In this document: positions 41,920-53,900 of the stretch, in pieces | Layout: each line of letters starts with the position of its first letter | Numbering within the stretch: position 1 is the first letter of the stretch | DNA from: Euglena gracilis | Lineage: Eukaryota; Euglenida; Euglenophyceae; Euglenales | Direction of reading: 5' to 3' | Assembly (NCBI GenBank): GCA_039621445.1 | Contig: CP154955.1 | Location: 7,674,566-7,738,565, forward strand | DNA length: 64,000 nucleotides | Notes under the pieces: model-generated | What the model was told of the DNA's origin: nothing | Seen by the model: the letters and a program-made list of their open reading frames with translations, nothing else | Database searches by the model: none | Position numbers and translations under genes: made by a program

Positions 41920-43211
41920 CATAATAATAATAACACCATAATAATAATAATAAATAACATATGTTGTGTGTGTGTCACTATACACACACAAACATATGTC
42001 ATTATTACTATTATTACATATCATTATATTATTATGATATTATTATTACATAGTATATATATATACATATATATATATAGGCTGCCATATATAGTATATA
42101 TATGGCAGCCTCCCACTAAACGCCCCCCCCCCCCCGGGGGGAGCAGATGGCAGGATCAAGGGGGTCCATTTTTTTTCGCGTTAATGATGCAGTAGGGTGA
42201 AGGTTACGAGTTCGGCCTAACTTTAGGCCTACCTTGTACACCTATCACTAATGAATAAGTTAGGCCTAACCCTAACCCTAACTCCTAACCCTGACCCTAT
42301 TCCATCAATAACGCAAAAATTTTTTGGACCTCCTGATCCCACTATCCGACCCCAGGGGAAGGGATAAATTGCACATCGGGGTCAAAACAATTGCAGTACA
42401 AAAAATGCATAAAATTGCACAAAACTTGGAGATTACATTGGATCCCTTGTAACGAGCATGCACACGTGCACCGACTTGGAGAATCATCTTGTTCCTTTGT
42501 CAAGTTAATCCAGAAATGCTCGACAAATAGTTCATTCCCTGCCAGTGCAATACCTTCTCGGCACAGGTTGAGAAAGTATCAAATACACCTGGGCAGGGGA
42601 CTTAAGGTAGGGTTTGCACACTGAGTAAACCAACAATAAACAACCTTTGAACGGAGAACACATCAGTTTGCCAGCAAAAAAAAAAAACGGTAAGTTCTCA
42701 ATTGCATCAAAAAACTGACATTTGGACAAAATATCCCGGGCCGTGTGCACTTAATTGCACAAAATTGCAAACAAAATGCACATTTCAGGAAAACCGAAAA
42801 TTGCACAAAATTGCAAAAAAAATTGCACGGTGCAATTTTCTCCACCCTGCCGCCCCCCCCCGGGGGGGGGGGCGGATAGTGGGAGGCTGCCATATGTATA
42901 TCATCAATACATATGATAGCAATACATACATGTAATATTACTGTGTGGCACCCACCATCCTGCATATGGTAGATCCAAATCGGAACCACACGCCCCCGGA
43001 ATATTCCCGGACAACCTCCCTCCCCCCTGCCTCTGCCCCCGCAGCAGGGCGGGAGGGCGACCTGATGCGCCGGCTGGTGGGGCTGGACCCGTCGGCCGGC
43101 GGCGTGGCCCGGCGCCGGTCGGCGGCCGCCGCGCGGCACAGCAGGTCGACGTACGGGAGGTCCGCCAGCGGCCGGCGGGAGCGCCACGGCGGGCTGGCCG
43201 CCCGGCCGCCG
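37796..43211 (-). CDS. Gene with piggyBac-like C-terminal cysteine-rich domain
   Basis: Exons: 43211-43062, 40159-40065, 39769-39677, 38459-38394, 37878-37796 (stop TGA). All four joins keep codon phase, and acceptors such as CTTTCCCCTCAG are strong. Exon 1 is a Pro/Arg/Ser-rich, probably disordered stretch with LADLPYVDLLCRAAAADRRR. Exon 2 reads WHHHCALWAPDTTVVPPTDP; exon 3 FDPHSRMVMSSRHHHPLLKP; exon 4 GSRRCAFCQWRSYQPG; exon 5 CTHVFVCLRCDVALCIARG and ends RHNKR. The C-x2-C, then T.V.V.C-x2-CDVALC order matches the zinc-binding tail of piggyBac transposases (T.Y.C..CDVALC..PCF..YH), though the later CF is missing. No DDE catalytic domain was found, so this may be a domesticated derivative or a different zinc protein; HHHCALWAP alternatively recalls extended PHD fingers. 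The 5' end is missing. Confidence 0.6.
38027..38283. mobile_element. hAT-like MITE, family A, 7/8 target duplication
   Basis: 257 bp, starting CAGGGTTTGTTTTAAAGACC and ending GTCTAAGACTAAAATCCCTG. Flanks: TTCCCATT (38019-38026) and TTCCCATG (38284-38291). It sits in the last intron of the piggyBac-tail gene, between exons 38459-38394 and 37878-37796. Confidence 0.88.
38840..38885. repeat. Poly-C run
   Basis: About 36 consecutive C bases with one CA start, between CACCC-rich flanks. The plus/minus ORFs over it (poly-P, poly-G) are artefacts. Length is likely unreliable in the assembly. Confidence 0.9.
40850..41330. mobile_element. Element with AAAATAAGACCC ends, copy 1
   Basis: It contains CCCCAAAATAAGACCCGGG, GGGGTCTTATTTTTGG, GACCGACCCAGGCCTGAAAA, TTCGGCGCTTCGCACCATG and CTTATTTATGGGGGGGTC. 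The block 40900-41230 is repeated in inverted orientation at 44330-44690. Both copies lack coding sequence. Confidence 0.7.
41331..41715. other. Unique DNA, no gene seen
   Basis: Intron or intergenic DNA of the piggyBac-tail gene (between exons 43211-43062 and 40159-40065) with T-rich tracts. No splice-bounded frame. Confidence 0.45.
41719..42078. repeat. ATT/ATC trinucleotide and TA-rich microsatellite
   Basis: TCATCATCATCATT, TATTATTACT and then AATAAT runs to about 41960, followed by ATATAT. Frames giving poly-N and poly-I are repeat read-through. Confidence 0.95.
42095..42900. mobile_element. TIR element of about 0.8 kb carrying an interstitial telomere-like tract
   Basis: Left end ATGGCAGCCTCCCACTAAAC then poly-C/G; right end poly-C/G then GGATAGTGGGAGGCTGCCAT. 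Within it a second inverted pair, GCGTTAATGATGCAGTAGGG (42179-42198) and CCCTATTCCATCAATAACGC (42295-42314), brackets the CCCTAA repeats. The right half contains TTGCACAAAATTGCAAA units. No ORF. Confidence 0.65.
42244..42300. repeat. Interstitial telomere-like CCCTAA tract
   Basis: AGGCCTAACCCTAACCCTAA, then CTCCTAACCCTGACCC: about five CCCTAA-type units with decay. A shorter GCCCTAACCCTACTCCATCA lies at 63466-63485 next to the same CCATCAATAACG motif, and GGGTTAGGGTT at about 30000. Confidence 0.7.
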
Positions 43212-43394
43212 CTGCCGCGGGCACGATCCGGCCGATGGGTCTCCCCCCCCCACCCCCCCAAACAAGACTTTTTTGTTGGGGCTGTTGGTAAGACTCACCC
43301 GACGGATCTCATTTTTGGAGCATTCATTGGATTTTTTTTCTGCTGAAAACCCGGGCAAAAAAAAAGCCTTCCCGCAGGGGTGGGGGGGGGGCGC

Positions 43395-43500
43395 CGCCAT
43401 CATGGGTCATGATGGCCATCATGGGTCATGATGGCCATCATGGGTCATGATGGCCATCATGGGTCATGATGGCCATCATGGGTCAGGATGCCCATCATGC
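43395..43500. repeat. 19-bp minisatellite of palindromic units
   Basis: Five copies of CCATCATGGGTCATGATGG. Each unit is close to self-complementary (CATCATG...CATGATG). Confidence 0.95.
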
Positions 43501-44319
43501 CAGGAGGAGGGAGCCAAATACTGGCGCCCCCGGAAATACGAAAAAGGGTGGTGGGGGGTCAGACCCCCCACCCACCAGGATGGGGGGTGGTCGACCCCCC
43601 CACCACCCATAAAATTTTGGGGATTCCTGCACAGCCCTGCCACGGGGGGGGGGGTGCAAATAGGGTGAAATGCAATGAGCCAAGATTGTCACAAAAATGC
43701 CAAAAATGCCAATAACGCCTGAAAAATGGTTAGACATGAAAACGAAAAGAACGTCCAATTTCTGGTGATCAGGCATATACCAACCTTTGGGAGGGGTGCC
43801 GTGTGCTATGGGGCGCCTGCCCATACTCGTCAACACAATCATCAAAGGAGCAAATCAATAAAACAGAACAACGTAAACAAAATGAAAAGGGGGCAGGGCA
43901 TTTTGGAACCCTGCTATAGTACACCCGGAGCCTTCGGCACCTGGGCCCGGAAATGGCCATTCTCAAGAAGTGAAATTTGTCTTGGTCGGCAATAATCCCA
44001 AAATCCAAAAATTTAACCGCTCACAAATTCTTTCTCTCCAAAATTTCCACACAGATCAATGGTAAATGCAATAGATATAGGGAATTATGACCTGCGCGCT
44101 GCTTGCTGTGTCATAAGCAACACGTCACAAACCAGAGGGGCTTACATCCCACAAGGGGGTCAGCTAAGAGGCTGGAAAACTCGGGACTGCTGAAGAAGGC
44201 TGGGACCCCTCCCAGGTGGGGTCCGCAGTATTTTTTAAGTCGCCTTAAAAACTGCAAAAAATATATTGCTGCAAAAAAAACTGCAAAGAATAGAATATTT
44301 GGCCAAAAATGCCTTAACC

Positions 44320-44700
44320 CCCCCCCAAAATAAGACCCCCCCAAAATAAGGCACCCCTGACAGTGCGAAGCGCTGGGGACAGTGAAAATTTTCTCTGCAA
44401 TATTACCAAAAACCCCAATTTCATACACAAAAATGATGAAATTTCAATTTTTTTCAGATTCTGAAGTTCAAAAGACATGGTAAATGTCAATTTACACCAA
44501 TTTACACATGGCGCGAAGCGCCGAAGGAAAAAATTTAGTGCTCTTGGGAACCTGAAAAACGGTGTTTTTTTTCAGGCCTGGGTCGGTCAAGAAAAAATCC
44601 AAAAATAAGACCACCCCAAAATAAGCCCCCCCCCCCCCTGGAGGCTTCCAGCAACGGACCCAAAAATAAGACCCAGGTCCTATTTCTGGAGGGGTTTAGA
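44320..44700. mobile_element. Element with AAAATAAGACCC ends, copy 2 (inverted)
   Basis: Reverse-complement partner of 40900-41230: CCCCCAAAATAAGACCCCCC at the left, ATGGCGCGAAGCGCCGAAGG in the core, CCCAAAAATAAGACCCAGG at the right. Similarity is high over at least 250 bp. Confidence 0.7.
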
Positions 44701-44884
44701 ATACCTTAAAAACTTAAAAAAAAACTTGAACAATTCGTTCTGGAAAATTTTTGAATTTCGAGCAAAAAAACAATTGCAAAATCTCGGCAAAAACAAGCCA
44801 ACTTCGGAGAAAAAAAATGATTTCTGGCACCGTTAGAACATTGTCCATCCACCCAAAACTCAAAAATGTGTGTGTGTTCACTAT

Positions 44885-45096
44885 TCAACCGTGGGGTAGG
44901 GACTCTTTGCCTTCAGCAACGCCGTGGTCAATGGAGGGAGGATGGGGGCCAGAGCTTGGCTGGGGGTGGCGCCGGAGCTGCTTGAGCTGCTGGTGGCGAC
45001 GTTGTGATCTGCCGCAGGGTGGGGGGGTGGCAGCCGCCGCGTCCCCATCCTGACCCGGATCCCCACCCTCCTCTCGTTGATGTGTTTGAGTTAGGG
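44885..45096 (-). CDS. Possible terminal exon, Ser/Gln/Pro-rich tail
   Basis: After a good acceptor (CTCTGTTCCTCTCCAG) an open frame of 69 codons runs to a TGA at 44887-44885: LTQTHQREEGGDPGQDGDAA, then SQRRHQQLKQLRRHPQ and onward. Its phase (two leading bases) would accept the LRR-gene exon 47057-46873, giving an alternative 3' end for that gene. A second frame ending PYPTVE is also open. Low-complexity protein; function unknown. Confidence 0.35.
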
Positions 45097-45464
45097 CTGG
45101 AGAGGAACAGAGCAAAGAATCCCATATCCATACATACATAATCCCATATACATGCATACATAATCCCATATACATACATACATGCATGCATATATCCTTA
45201 CACACACACATATAGATATATATATATATATATATGTAGAAACATACATACATATAAATGTATCATGTGTGTATGTATGCCACATCTATCATACATACTC
45301 CCATATACATACGGTGTGTGTTGTGGGGGGGGGTCCCTGAATTGCACTTACCTTAATTCCATAAACTCTCATCCATTGAAATTCCAAATAAAAATCTTCA
45401 TACACCCGAAAAAATGAATTTCATATGTCCATGCCCTCTGCAGCTCCTTCTTTGTGGTTTGTCG

Positions 45465-45530
45465 ATACATGTGTGTGTGTGTGTGTGTGTGTGCGTGCGT
45501 GCATGTGTGTGTGTGTGTGTGTGAATATGC
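45465..45530. repeat. GT-rich microsatellite
   Basis: GTGT runs with GCGTGCGTGCATG interruptions, part of a GT/GC-rich tract to about 45640. The frames are read-through. Confidence 0.9.
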
Positions 45531-45684
45531 ATGTGCGTGCACTGCATGCGTGCGTGTGCATGTGTGTTTTTTGTGCGTGCGTGTGTGTTTGCATGGGTCA
45601 GTGGGTGTGGGCATGCGTGGGTAGGTGGGCTACACGCATGCCGATTCTTTTTCTGTCGGATGAGAGAATGCAACAAAATACCCC

Positions 45685-46170
45685 CCTCCCCAATTTAAGC
45701 AACCCGTTGCTTAAATTTAGTCGATCTGCCCAAGCATTAAAAAGACTTGGGTATTGCTTAAATTTGGATTTCATCAGACACGCCGACGGGTTGCTTCAAT
45801 TCGGACTAATGGTCGACAGAAAAAAAATGCCACAAAATAAAGGGAGGACGTGTTTTTTTTTTCAGAGAAAATACACGCAACAGCATAACAACGCCCCAAA
45901 CACGTTTCACACTCAACTAGTTTGATTATTTTCTCTAAAAACGTGGCTATGATTGTTTGTTCTAGCTTGATTCACGTGCATATTTTCCTGCCTTTTCCCT
46001 TCTTTTCACCTCAATTCCAGGGGGTGCTTAGATTTGGAATTTTCACTGGTACCCGGGTTATTAAAATTTGGGGTTGCTTAAATTTGGGTGGCGCTTGGTT
46101 CGAGCCGAAGGGTTGCTTAAAACTGGGGTTGCATGAATAATTTGGAGGGGTTGCTTAAATTTTGGGGTGG
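45685..46170. repeat. Dispersed motif TTGCTTAAATTTGG in several copies
   Basis: At least seven copies of GCTTAAATTT or the reverse AATTTAAGCAACCC occur between 45690 and 46170, in both orientations, around a unique core. It looks like one or two decayed inverted-repeat elements. No gene. Confidence 0.6.
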
Positions 46171-46760
46171 GGTTCCAGATGAAAAACATCAAACATATTT
46201 TTGTAGTGCAGAGGCTGTTTTCCATCAGGGGAGAACAGTGATATTGGAAAAAAGGAAGGAAGAATATTCTCAATCCGCGTTTATAATGTAACATAACAAT
46301 AAAAACAAGAATAACAAATAGTAATACAATGTTAACATAACAACAATGAATTAAACCCTCGAAGAAGGGTGATTGGAGTGTCCCCCATTTCAGCAGACAG
46401 TGTTCCACGTATTTCGAAAGTGGTAAGCGTGGCTGAGCAGTGAATTGCTGTGGTCGTCCATGGTTGCCGACAAAAGGCTCAGGACGGGGACGCAAAAAAG
46501 CTCCGCGCCAGTCTCAGCACCAACTGTCACCATTGGGGTCTTTACAACAGTCACGACAACGTGCGCAAACACTGACTGCGTGTTGTTTTGTTAACCCCAA
46601 TTATGTTAGGTCCACTTTATCAACAAAGGAATGGTGGGATTGCTGGCTCTTCAGATGCAGCAATGGGCCATGACCCGGATGGCAGCAATGTTCTTTTCCG
46701 CAGCGACAAATTGTTCAACGGAAACACCAAAACAGCCGTCGTATTATACATTTTCCCGTT

Positions 46761-49700
46761 TCAGCGAGTCTTCCATCGACCAAGACCCTCCTGCATCGGA
46801 GCCACAGTGGCTCCCCGCTCACCGACTGCAAAGATGAGCCCCCGCGACCAGGTACCAGCCTTGCACACTTACCCGTGTACCATTCCTTGGGAATTCCACA
46901 ATCTCCCGCCTTGAAATTCGGTGGGTCTGGGATCACCCGCGGCTGACCAGGCGACAGTTGCGCAGGCTGGGGGGCCTCCGGTGGGCTGTGGGGGTCCGGG
47001 CTGGCCGCCTCGGCGCCGGGCGTTGACTGGCGGCCGAGGCCGGGGTTGGGCGCCAGGCTACGCGGGGAGGTCACTCGGCAAAAAGAGCCATCCTGGCGTC
47101 GATTCGCGATCCGAAAGTGATGAGAGAAGATGAGGGCTGGCCAGAAATTTGTCTGCCTGGTTTCTCCTGCGGTCAGGCAGGGTATAATAAAAGATTTAAT
47201 AGCGCCTTCTTGGTTTCATTCAATAGCTGGGCAGGGTTTCAAGACCAGGAGGTATATTGGGGAGTTATATTAGGGGCTATGCGGCTATTTATAAAATGAA
47301 ACTCCGGATCAAAAACCTATGCATTATAAAAAACCTGGCTCATTTTGCCCTAATTCTGCCAAGTTCCGGCCAGACACCATTTTTTTTATTTAATCCAATC
47401 ATTGCAAAAAAATGCCACAAAATATTGAGTACTACTTTTATTCTTCCGACACCATTGCCGCCCTCCGTGTCGGCATTTCTAGGGAGGGCGAAGGGGATAT
47501 CAAATTGTTAAATCAAAACCCGGGGGATTACGTCTGGGTGTTTTTACGTCTGATGTGGGGTTATATGTTGCCCGAAAAAAAATAAAATCAACAACACAAA
47601 TCATATAGACCACCTCCTCCCCCGGGGTGGGAAATGATTTGGCATTTGGGAGGGGTCACAAATTGCAACATTTAGCGCTCAAATGGGGCCATGCAAGGCC
47701 AGTGTGCTCAGACCATCGCCACACCCCATGGGTTGGCAGAGGCTCTGGGGGCTGGGGTTGGGTATGCCCCACATTATTGGAGGTGTATGAAAATTAATGC
47801 TCCATGCTGCATGTATAGTTATTTGAAAGCGGAGACTGGTTTGTCAAACAAAAAAGTGTGTCAAAAATGACCTCGAAATGGCCCTTGGGGTGCATTTGAG
47901 AAAATGGACCCCCCCCCCCCTCGTCCGCTGGGCCCGTGGGGATGCTGCCAGAGTTGCACAAAAAAAGCGGAGACTGGGGTGTCACAATTCTGGCTGTCCG
48001 CCGGGGGTTGCTGAGCCTGCCGGACCGCGGTCAGGTAGTTTCGGAAGCTGAGCGAGCCGATGAGCTGCACGATGGACGCGGGCACCTGCGGGCAGGGCGA
48101 GGGTGAAAATAGCCGGACTCTGTTCACTGTGGGAGACGTCAAAATGCGCGCGAAGAAATAAACTCTCCTACCAAATATGCCCCCCTTGGGGGCGACTTGG
48201 GTGCGGCTTGGGTGCGGCTTGGGTGCGGCTTGGGTGCGGCTTGGGTGCGACTTGGGTGCGGCTTGGGTGCGACTTGGGTGCGGCTTGGGTGCGACTTGGG
48301 CAGAACTTGGGCGGAACTTCGGGGATCTGAGCTATGCCCCCCCCCCTGACAACAACAAAAAAGGGGGTTCTTGGACTTGTTGGGACCTTCAGGGTCCCAT
48401 ACCCCTGCCTTGGGACCCGGCCGGCCGGTCCTAAAGGAATTTTATTGACCCCCCCCTGATAGTGTCCCCCCCCCCCCCCCCCCCAAGCGCCCCGCCCCCC
48501 CCCCCCCCCCGCCCTTTGGTTGGGCCGGGTATGGGACACTATCGGGGGGGGGGGGTCATGGTAAGGCTATACACGAAGCGACAGTCAAGCGTCCCTGCTG
48601 GAGTTTGTTGAAGTAAACGCCGCGGGCACCACCAGAGGTTGTGGCCTCCATGCGTCGCCACGGCTCATCCCAGGAGGTTCGGACGTCTGACGAGGAACCT
48701 CGGCCACCAGGGGGGGGGGGGGTCCCATTTTGCCGTGCCGAGGGGGTCAGTCCCGGGGGGGGGGTCCACCGTGGCGGACAGCCGGAAAATCCCAAAGGAA
48801 AATTCATTGGTACAAGGCCTTTTGGCTTGGCAGAGATGGAAAAATCATTGCAAAAACCAAGCATCATAAAAATGTGCAGTGTGCTTAAAAGTGAGGGAAA
48901 ACAGACTGCGAGCTACACCTCTCCCAAATAACACTCCCCCCAAACCCTGGACTATGAACCCAAAATGATATAACCCTGGGGATTGTATTTGAGGGAGGTT
49001 GACTGCCGCACTGACATGCACACAAATACCAGAACAGGAACGAACACAAAAAAAAACACTCCATATTCTCAACCCACCCACCCACCCACTCACCCGCCCA
49101 CACAGCTTTACGCACGACCTCTCACATCTGCCTCCAGATCAGTCAATTGCTAAAGCACTGGCCAACCCCCCCCCCCCCCAGGGACTGGTTTTTTTCAGAG
49201 TGACTGACTGGTTTTGGGTCCAAGCCCCCCCGGGGGGGGTTGGCCAGGGGTTGGCAAAAGTGGCTTGAGTGACCCCAGCACTGGGGAAATTTTTTGCCTA
49301 AAATGTCCAAAAGTTACTGGAAAATGACCGGTTTTCCTGAGTGGCTGACCCCCCCCCCCTGGGGGCAGTGACTGACTGATTTCCCCCCCAAAAAAGTGAC
49401 TGACTGGTTTTTCGAAGAGGGAGTGACCCCCCGGGGGGGGGGGGGTCGGTAAAAATTGCATGCTCCAGATCGACTCATGCACACCTGAGTCCCTTGCAAC
49501 CAAATGTGCTGAATACGGCGGTTGCTTTCCACCAGTCCCAGCAACGCCCTGAGTTCAGACGAGAAATACAACAGAATAGATTAGAAGAACGAACTGAATG
49601 GGTGAGAAACACAGAAACAGAAAAAGAAACACAGGCAAGAATCTTCGATGACTTTTTTTGAATAATACTATACACACGCCACATATACAAACACTTCTTC

Positions 49701-50867
49701 TTTAACTGCAAAATGCATTGATTGCATTCGGTGCTGAAAAAGCACAAACGCCAGCACGTCAACTCGGACCAGGCTTTTTTTTACCAACCCCGGGGGGGGG
49801 TCTGGAGTGCCTTGGGGTGCCTTCCCAGGCAGGCACTACCCCCCCCCCCGGGGGGTCGGATTTCGGCCTGTACCCAGGCACATTCCTTTGAAAATAGGCT
49901 ATTTTTGGCTCCCAGGCGCCTTTGGCGCCGGGTCTGTGCTAGGGCACTTTTGACCGTGTGCCCCCCCCCCCCAGGGGTCGGATTGGGAGGGCCTTGGAGT
50001 GCCTGCCCAGGCAGGCACCCCCCCCCCCTGGGGTGGGGTCGGCACCCGACTAAAATACAGCCTGACTCGGACTTCTGCGGCACGCACCGCGAGGCGGGCA
50101 ATGCCACCAGGCGGTTGTTGGCCAGCGACACGGTCACCACGCTGGGGTGGCGCTGCAGTAGCCGGCACAGAGCAACTCCGCCTGCCACCGGCTACCACAG
50201 TGCGTTCCTGTCACCCCCAAGGGGATTGACAACTGAGAGTTCAGCTGGCACAAGCCTGCCGAACCCCCCCCCCCACCCCGGCTCAACAAGCAACATTTGA
50301 CAACACAAGATGGCAAGATGTAGAGTGGAACTTATCTGCACATTGGACCTCTAAAGCAATCGCAAACTTCCGTTTGATACTTCTGTACACGACGTTTGTA
50401 CGGTGGTACCACCATCGACGTTCCTCACCTTCGTAACAATCGCACTTCCATGCTTCCGCTTGGAACATGTGTTGCATGTGCCATATTGACCAGTGGCCTG
50501 GGGGGCACCGTTGAACCCAAGAGGCCGGGGGGGGGGTCAATTTTGGGAGAACACCCTGGGGGGCCAACGAGCCAGGAGGGGGGGGGGTAAGATATGAATT
50601 CTCGGTGAACCCTCCACCCAAAATGATGAGTAGAGCACTGCGCTATTCTCAAACTGACTCAAAAAAGACTCAAACTGACTCAAAAAAACAGCATCGCGCA
50701 GGCCAATAGGCCAACGAACCGGAGTGTGTAGGCGTACTCTTCTTTGTGAAGTGAATATCCAGCTTCTGTGCCAAGCGACTCTTTGCCAAGCGACCACTGA
50801 CCCCCTGGGTTTGGCCACGTGTGCCTGCCTGTACTTGGGTGGTGTGTTTAGGTTTGGTATTTGTGTT

Positions 50868-50909
<42 letters not shown>

Positions 50910-53900
50910 GCCGTTTGGGGCACTTTGGGGGGGGGTGCCTCCCGGCAGGCAGCGGGTGGCAGGGCAACGAACTCCGAGGTCAGCCCGTTGCCGTCTAGCT
51001 TCAGGGTGGTCAGGTGGGGCAGATGGGGCAGGGCGTTGAGGAGGGCCGTGCAGCCTGGGCGGGGGCGGAGGAGTGGTGCTGGCAGGGTGCCCCGGTCCAC
51101 ACTGAAGGGTGGTTCTGGGGGACAGCACGGGTCGAGCACGTGGGGGATGCACGCACAGATGATAACATGCCTGTGTGAATGTGAGTGTGAATACACATTC
51201 ATGTGCAATTTGTGTGCGAGTGCGAGTGTGTGTTCATGTTCACATGGTGCATATATTAATGTAAAGACACAGATATACTCAGTTCAAACAGGCAAGCCAT
51301 CACCCAAGCTGTTTACAAAATAATCACTTGAAAACTTCGAACTACTCTCCTCCTTCCCCCATATCAAGAAATGGGTTTTGCTCACCCTATCTGTTGTTGT
51401 GTGCTATTGCTGTTGTTATTACCTTGGGCTTTACTGTGAATCCAATCAGAATCAAACCAAACCAAACAGTGATCGCATCCTTACAGTTCTATTAATAAAT
51501 TTGAGCACCTCTGCCTCCTCAAAAACGTAAGACCACCACTGAGCCAACAAAAAACGTTGGTGCTGTGTATGCCCATATGCATTACACAGAGCGATTCAGA
51601 AAGTTCGAAGATTACATTACATGCTTGGCACAGGAAAAATTCTCGGACCATCACAGCGAAGCTGTACAGCGGTGCAGTCTGCGCGGCATCACACACACAG
51701 AGCATCCTCCTCCAACACTGGCAACCCATTTCCTGATGTGGGGGTCCAGCAAGCCCAGCCTTCATTTTCTGCCTATCTGGAAAACTGCCCCATTTGGTGC
51801 CGACTTTCTTCATTGCGGAAATATTTTTTGGGAAATTTGTGAGTCTCAGGGTGTGGTGGAATAATTCTGGAATGACTTCACGCTGCTGATATTTTACGGG
51901 TTCCAGTGAAGGTTTGGGGGCCTGAAAAAAAGTTTGCACAGTGGAGGAAATTTACGGTCTCCTGTGAACATATTCCAACAAAATATACGGAGAACAGGCT
52001 TTTGCTTAAGGACCCCGGGGGGGGGGGGTACTGGCTAGCCAATCGGCTAGACACTGGAAAAAGTGGACTAGCTAGACCCCGGGGGGGGGGGGGGCGGGGG
52101 TCGGCGCTGCGCCGGAGGAAATTTGAGGTTTTTAATAGGGTTTAGGCTGATTTGTTCCAAAAATTCCCAAAAATGGCCAAAAACGGGCATTTTTAGCCAT
52201 TTTTGGGGGTCTCAAAAAAAAATTCGGCGCTTCGCGCCGGTCACTGGAAAAAAATTTTCCACTAGCTAGCCCTGCTAGCAGATCCCCCGGGGGGGGGGTC
52301 TGCTGGAAATCCCACTAGCCAAATTTGGACCAGCTGCAGTCCAGCCCCCCCCCGGGGGGGTACTGCAATCCCTTAAGCAGAAGCCTGACCCCGGGGGGGG
52401 GGGGTACTGCAATCCCTTAAGCAGAAGCCTGACAGAGAACCATGAACGTGCACGGTTTCCTGCAAAACAAACACTGCCCCTCTTATTCCTGACTGGGACA
52501 AAGACATTGTCCCCTCCCCTTCGCAGTTGGGGCGATGGCTCATTGACCCAGCCCCCATCCCATATGTCCAATGCAGCGGATGAATATGTTCACGGGTTCT
52601 CTGAACACTCAAAATTCTGAGTTCACGGTGTTCATTCAGAATTAATAGTGTTGGCAATGCATCCCTTCCTGGTGTGGTCTCTGCGATCTGTAGGAACAGT
52701 ACTGGAAGGGGCCATGCTTTGACCACGTTGCTATGGCGGTGCACAGCTGGGATGAGGTTCCCCGAATCACGTGTTAAGGTTGCTTGTGGGGCGGTGGACC
52801 CTCTCACCAGGTGGAGTTGTGAACGAATATTTACGGGCATTACGGGCTCCCGTGAACTGCATTTGCACAGATGGGAAAACAGAGTCAAAAAAACATGTGG
52901 GCACAAAACCTTGTTTCTGCTGATGTGCATAACCTGAGGGCGACACACCACATCTAGAGCAGCAGAAGTTGGAAGTGAAGATATGAACACAAATGGATTA
53001 AACTTTTCTCAATTTCTTGAAGGATATTTCTTGCAATGGGGAGGAGTCAGTTGAGACTCTGTAGTGAGCCTTTGAAGCCCATTGTGAGGTGTTATTGAGG
53101 GAACTCTCGTGGGTGGCATCCATAAGGAATGGGGGAAGGGAGGGTGCCCGGCCCTCAGATGTGTGTGTGTGTGTGTATGTGTGTGCGTGTGTACATGTGC
53201 GTGTGTATGGCTCCCAGTTCTTCGAATTTTGGTCCCGTGGCACACACAACATCCATTCACACATGTGCACCCCAACATCAACTTACACTGTGGATCTTAT
53301 CAACTGGTCAACCTATACTGTGGGTCTCACCACTGGGCAGCACGTGTCAACTGTATGTGCACCTTTTGTGTATGACCATTATATACATGAATGTGTCTGC
53401 ACCAAATCAGGTACAGCGGCACACACCAACAGACTGACAGAGGCACACACCAACAGCGACACACACCAACAGGGCCGACGAAGTCACTCGACAGATCAAT
53501 CTCCTCCAGCAGCCCGAGTGGGGGCAGCGGATGCGGCTCCGTCTTCCGGTCAACCCCATTTGCATATGGCAGAGGAGGGGCACAGCAAAGCACCTCAAAA
53601 GATGCACAGATGCAAAGAACTGCAAAGAAATGAAAAAAAAATGCCAAAAAATATTTACTAAAATTACTAAATTACCAAATTATTAAAAAAAATGAAAAAC
53701 ACAAACATGCAAATGTCAGGGGACCCACTTTGGGGGGGGGGCAATTCTGGAGTCCAAATTTTTTCAGTAAAACCTCAGCAAGCAAAAAAAAATGAAGTAT
53801 GGAACTTGAGCATTCTCCCCTTCTCGCCCTTGTCACTAGCGACGGCCAGAAAAACACTGGCGCGAGGTTTATTGTGGGGGGGGGGCCCAGATGGATTCGA

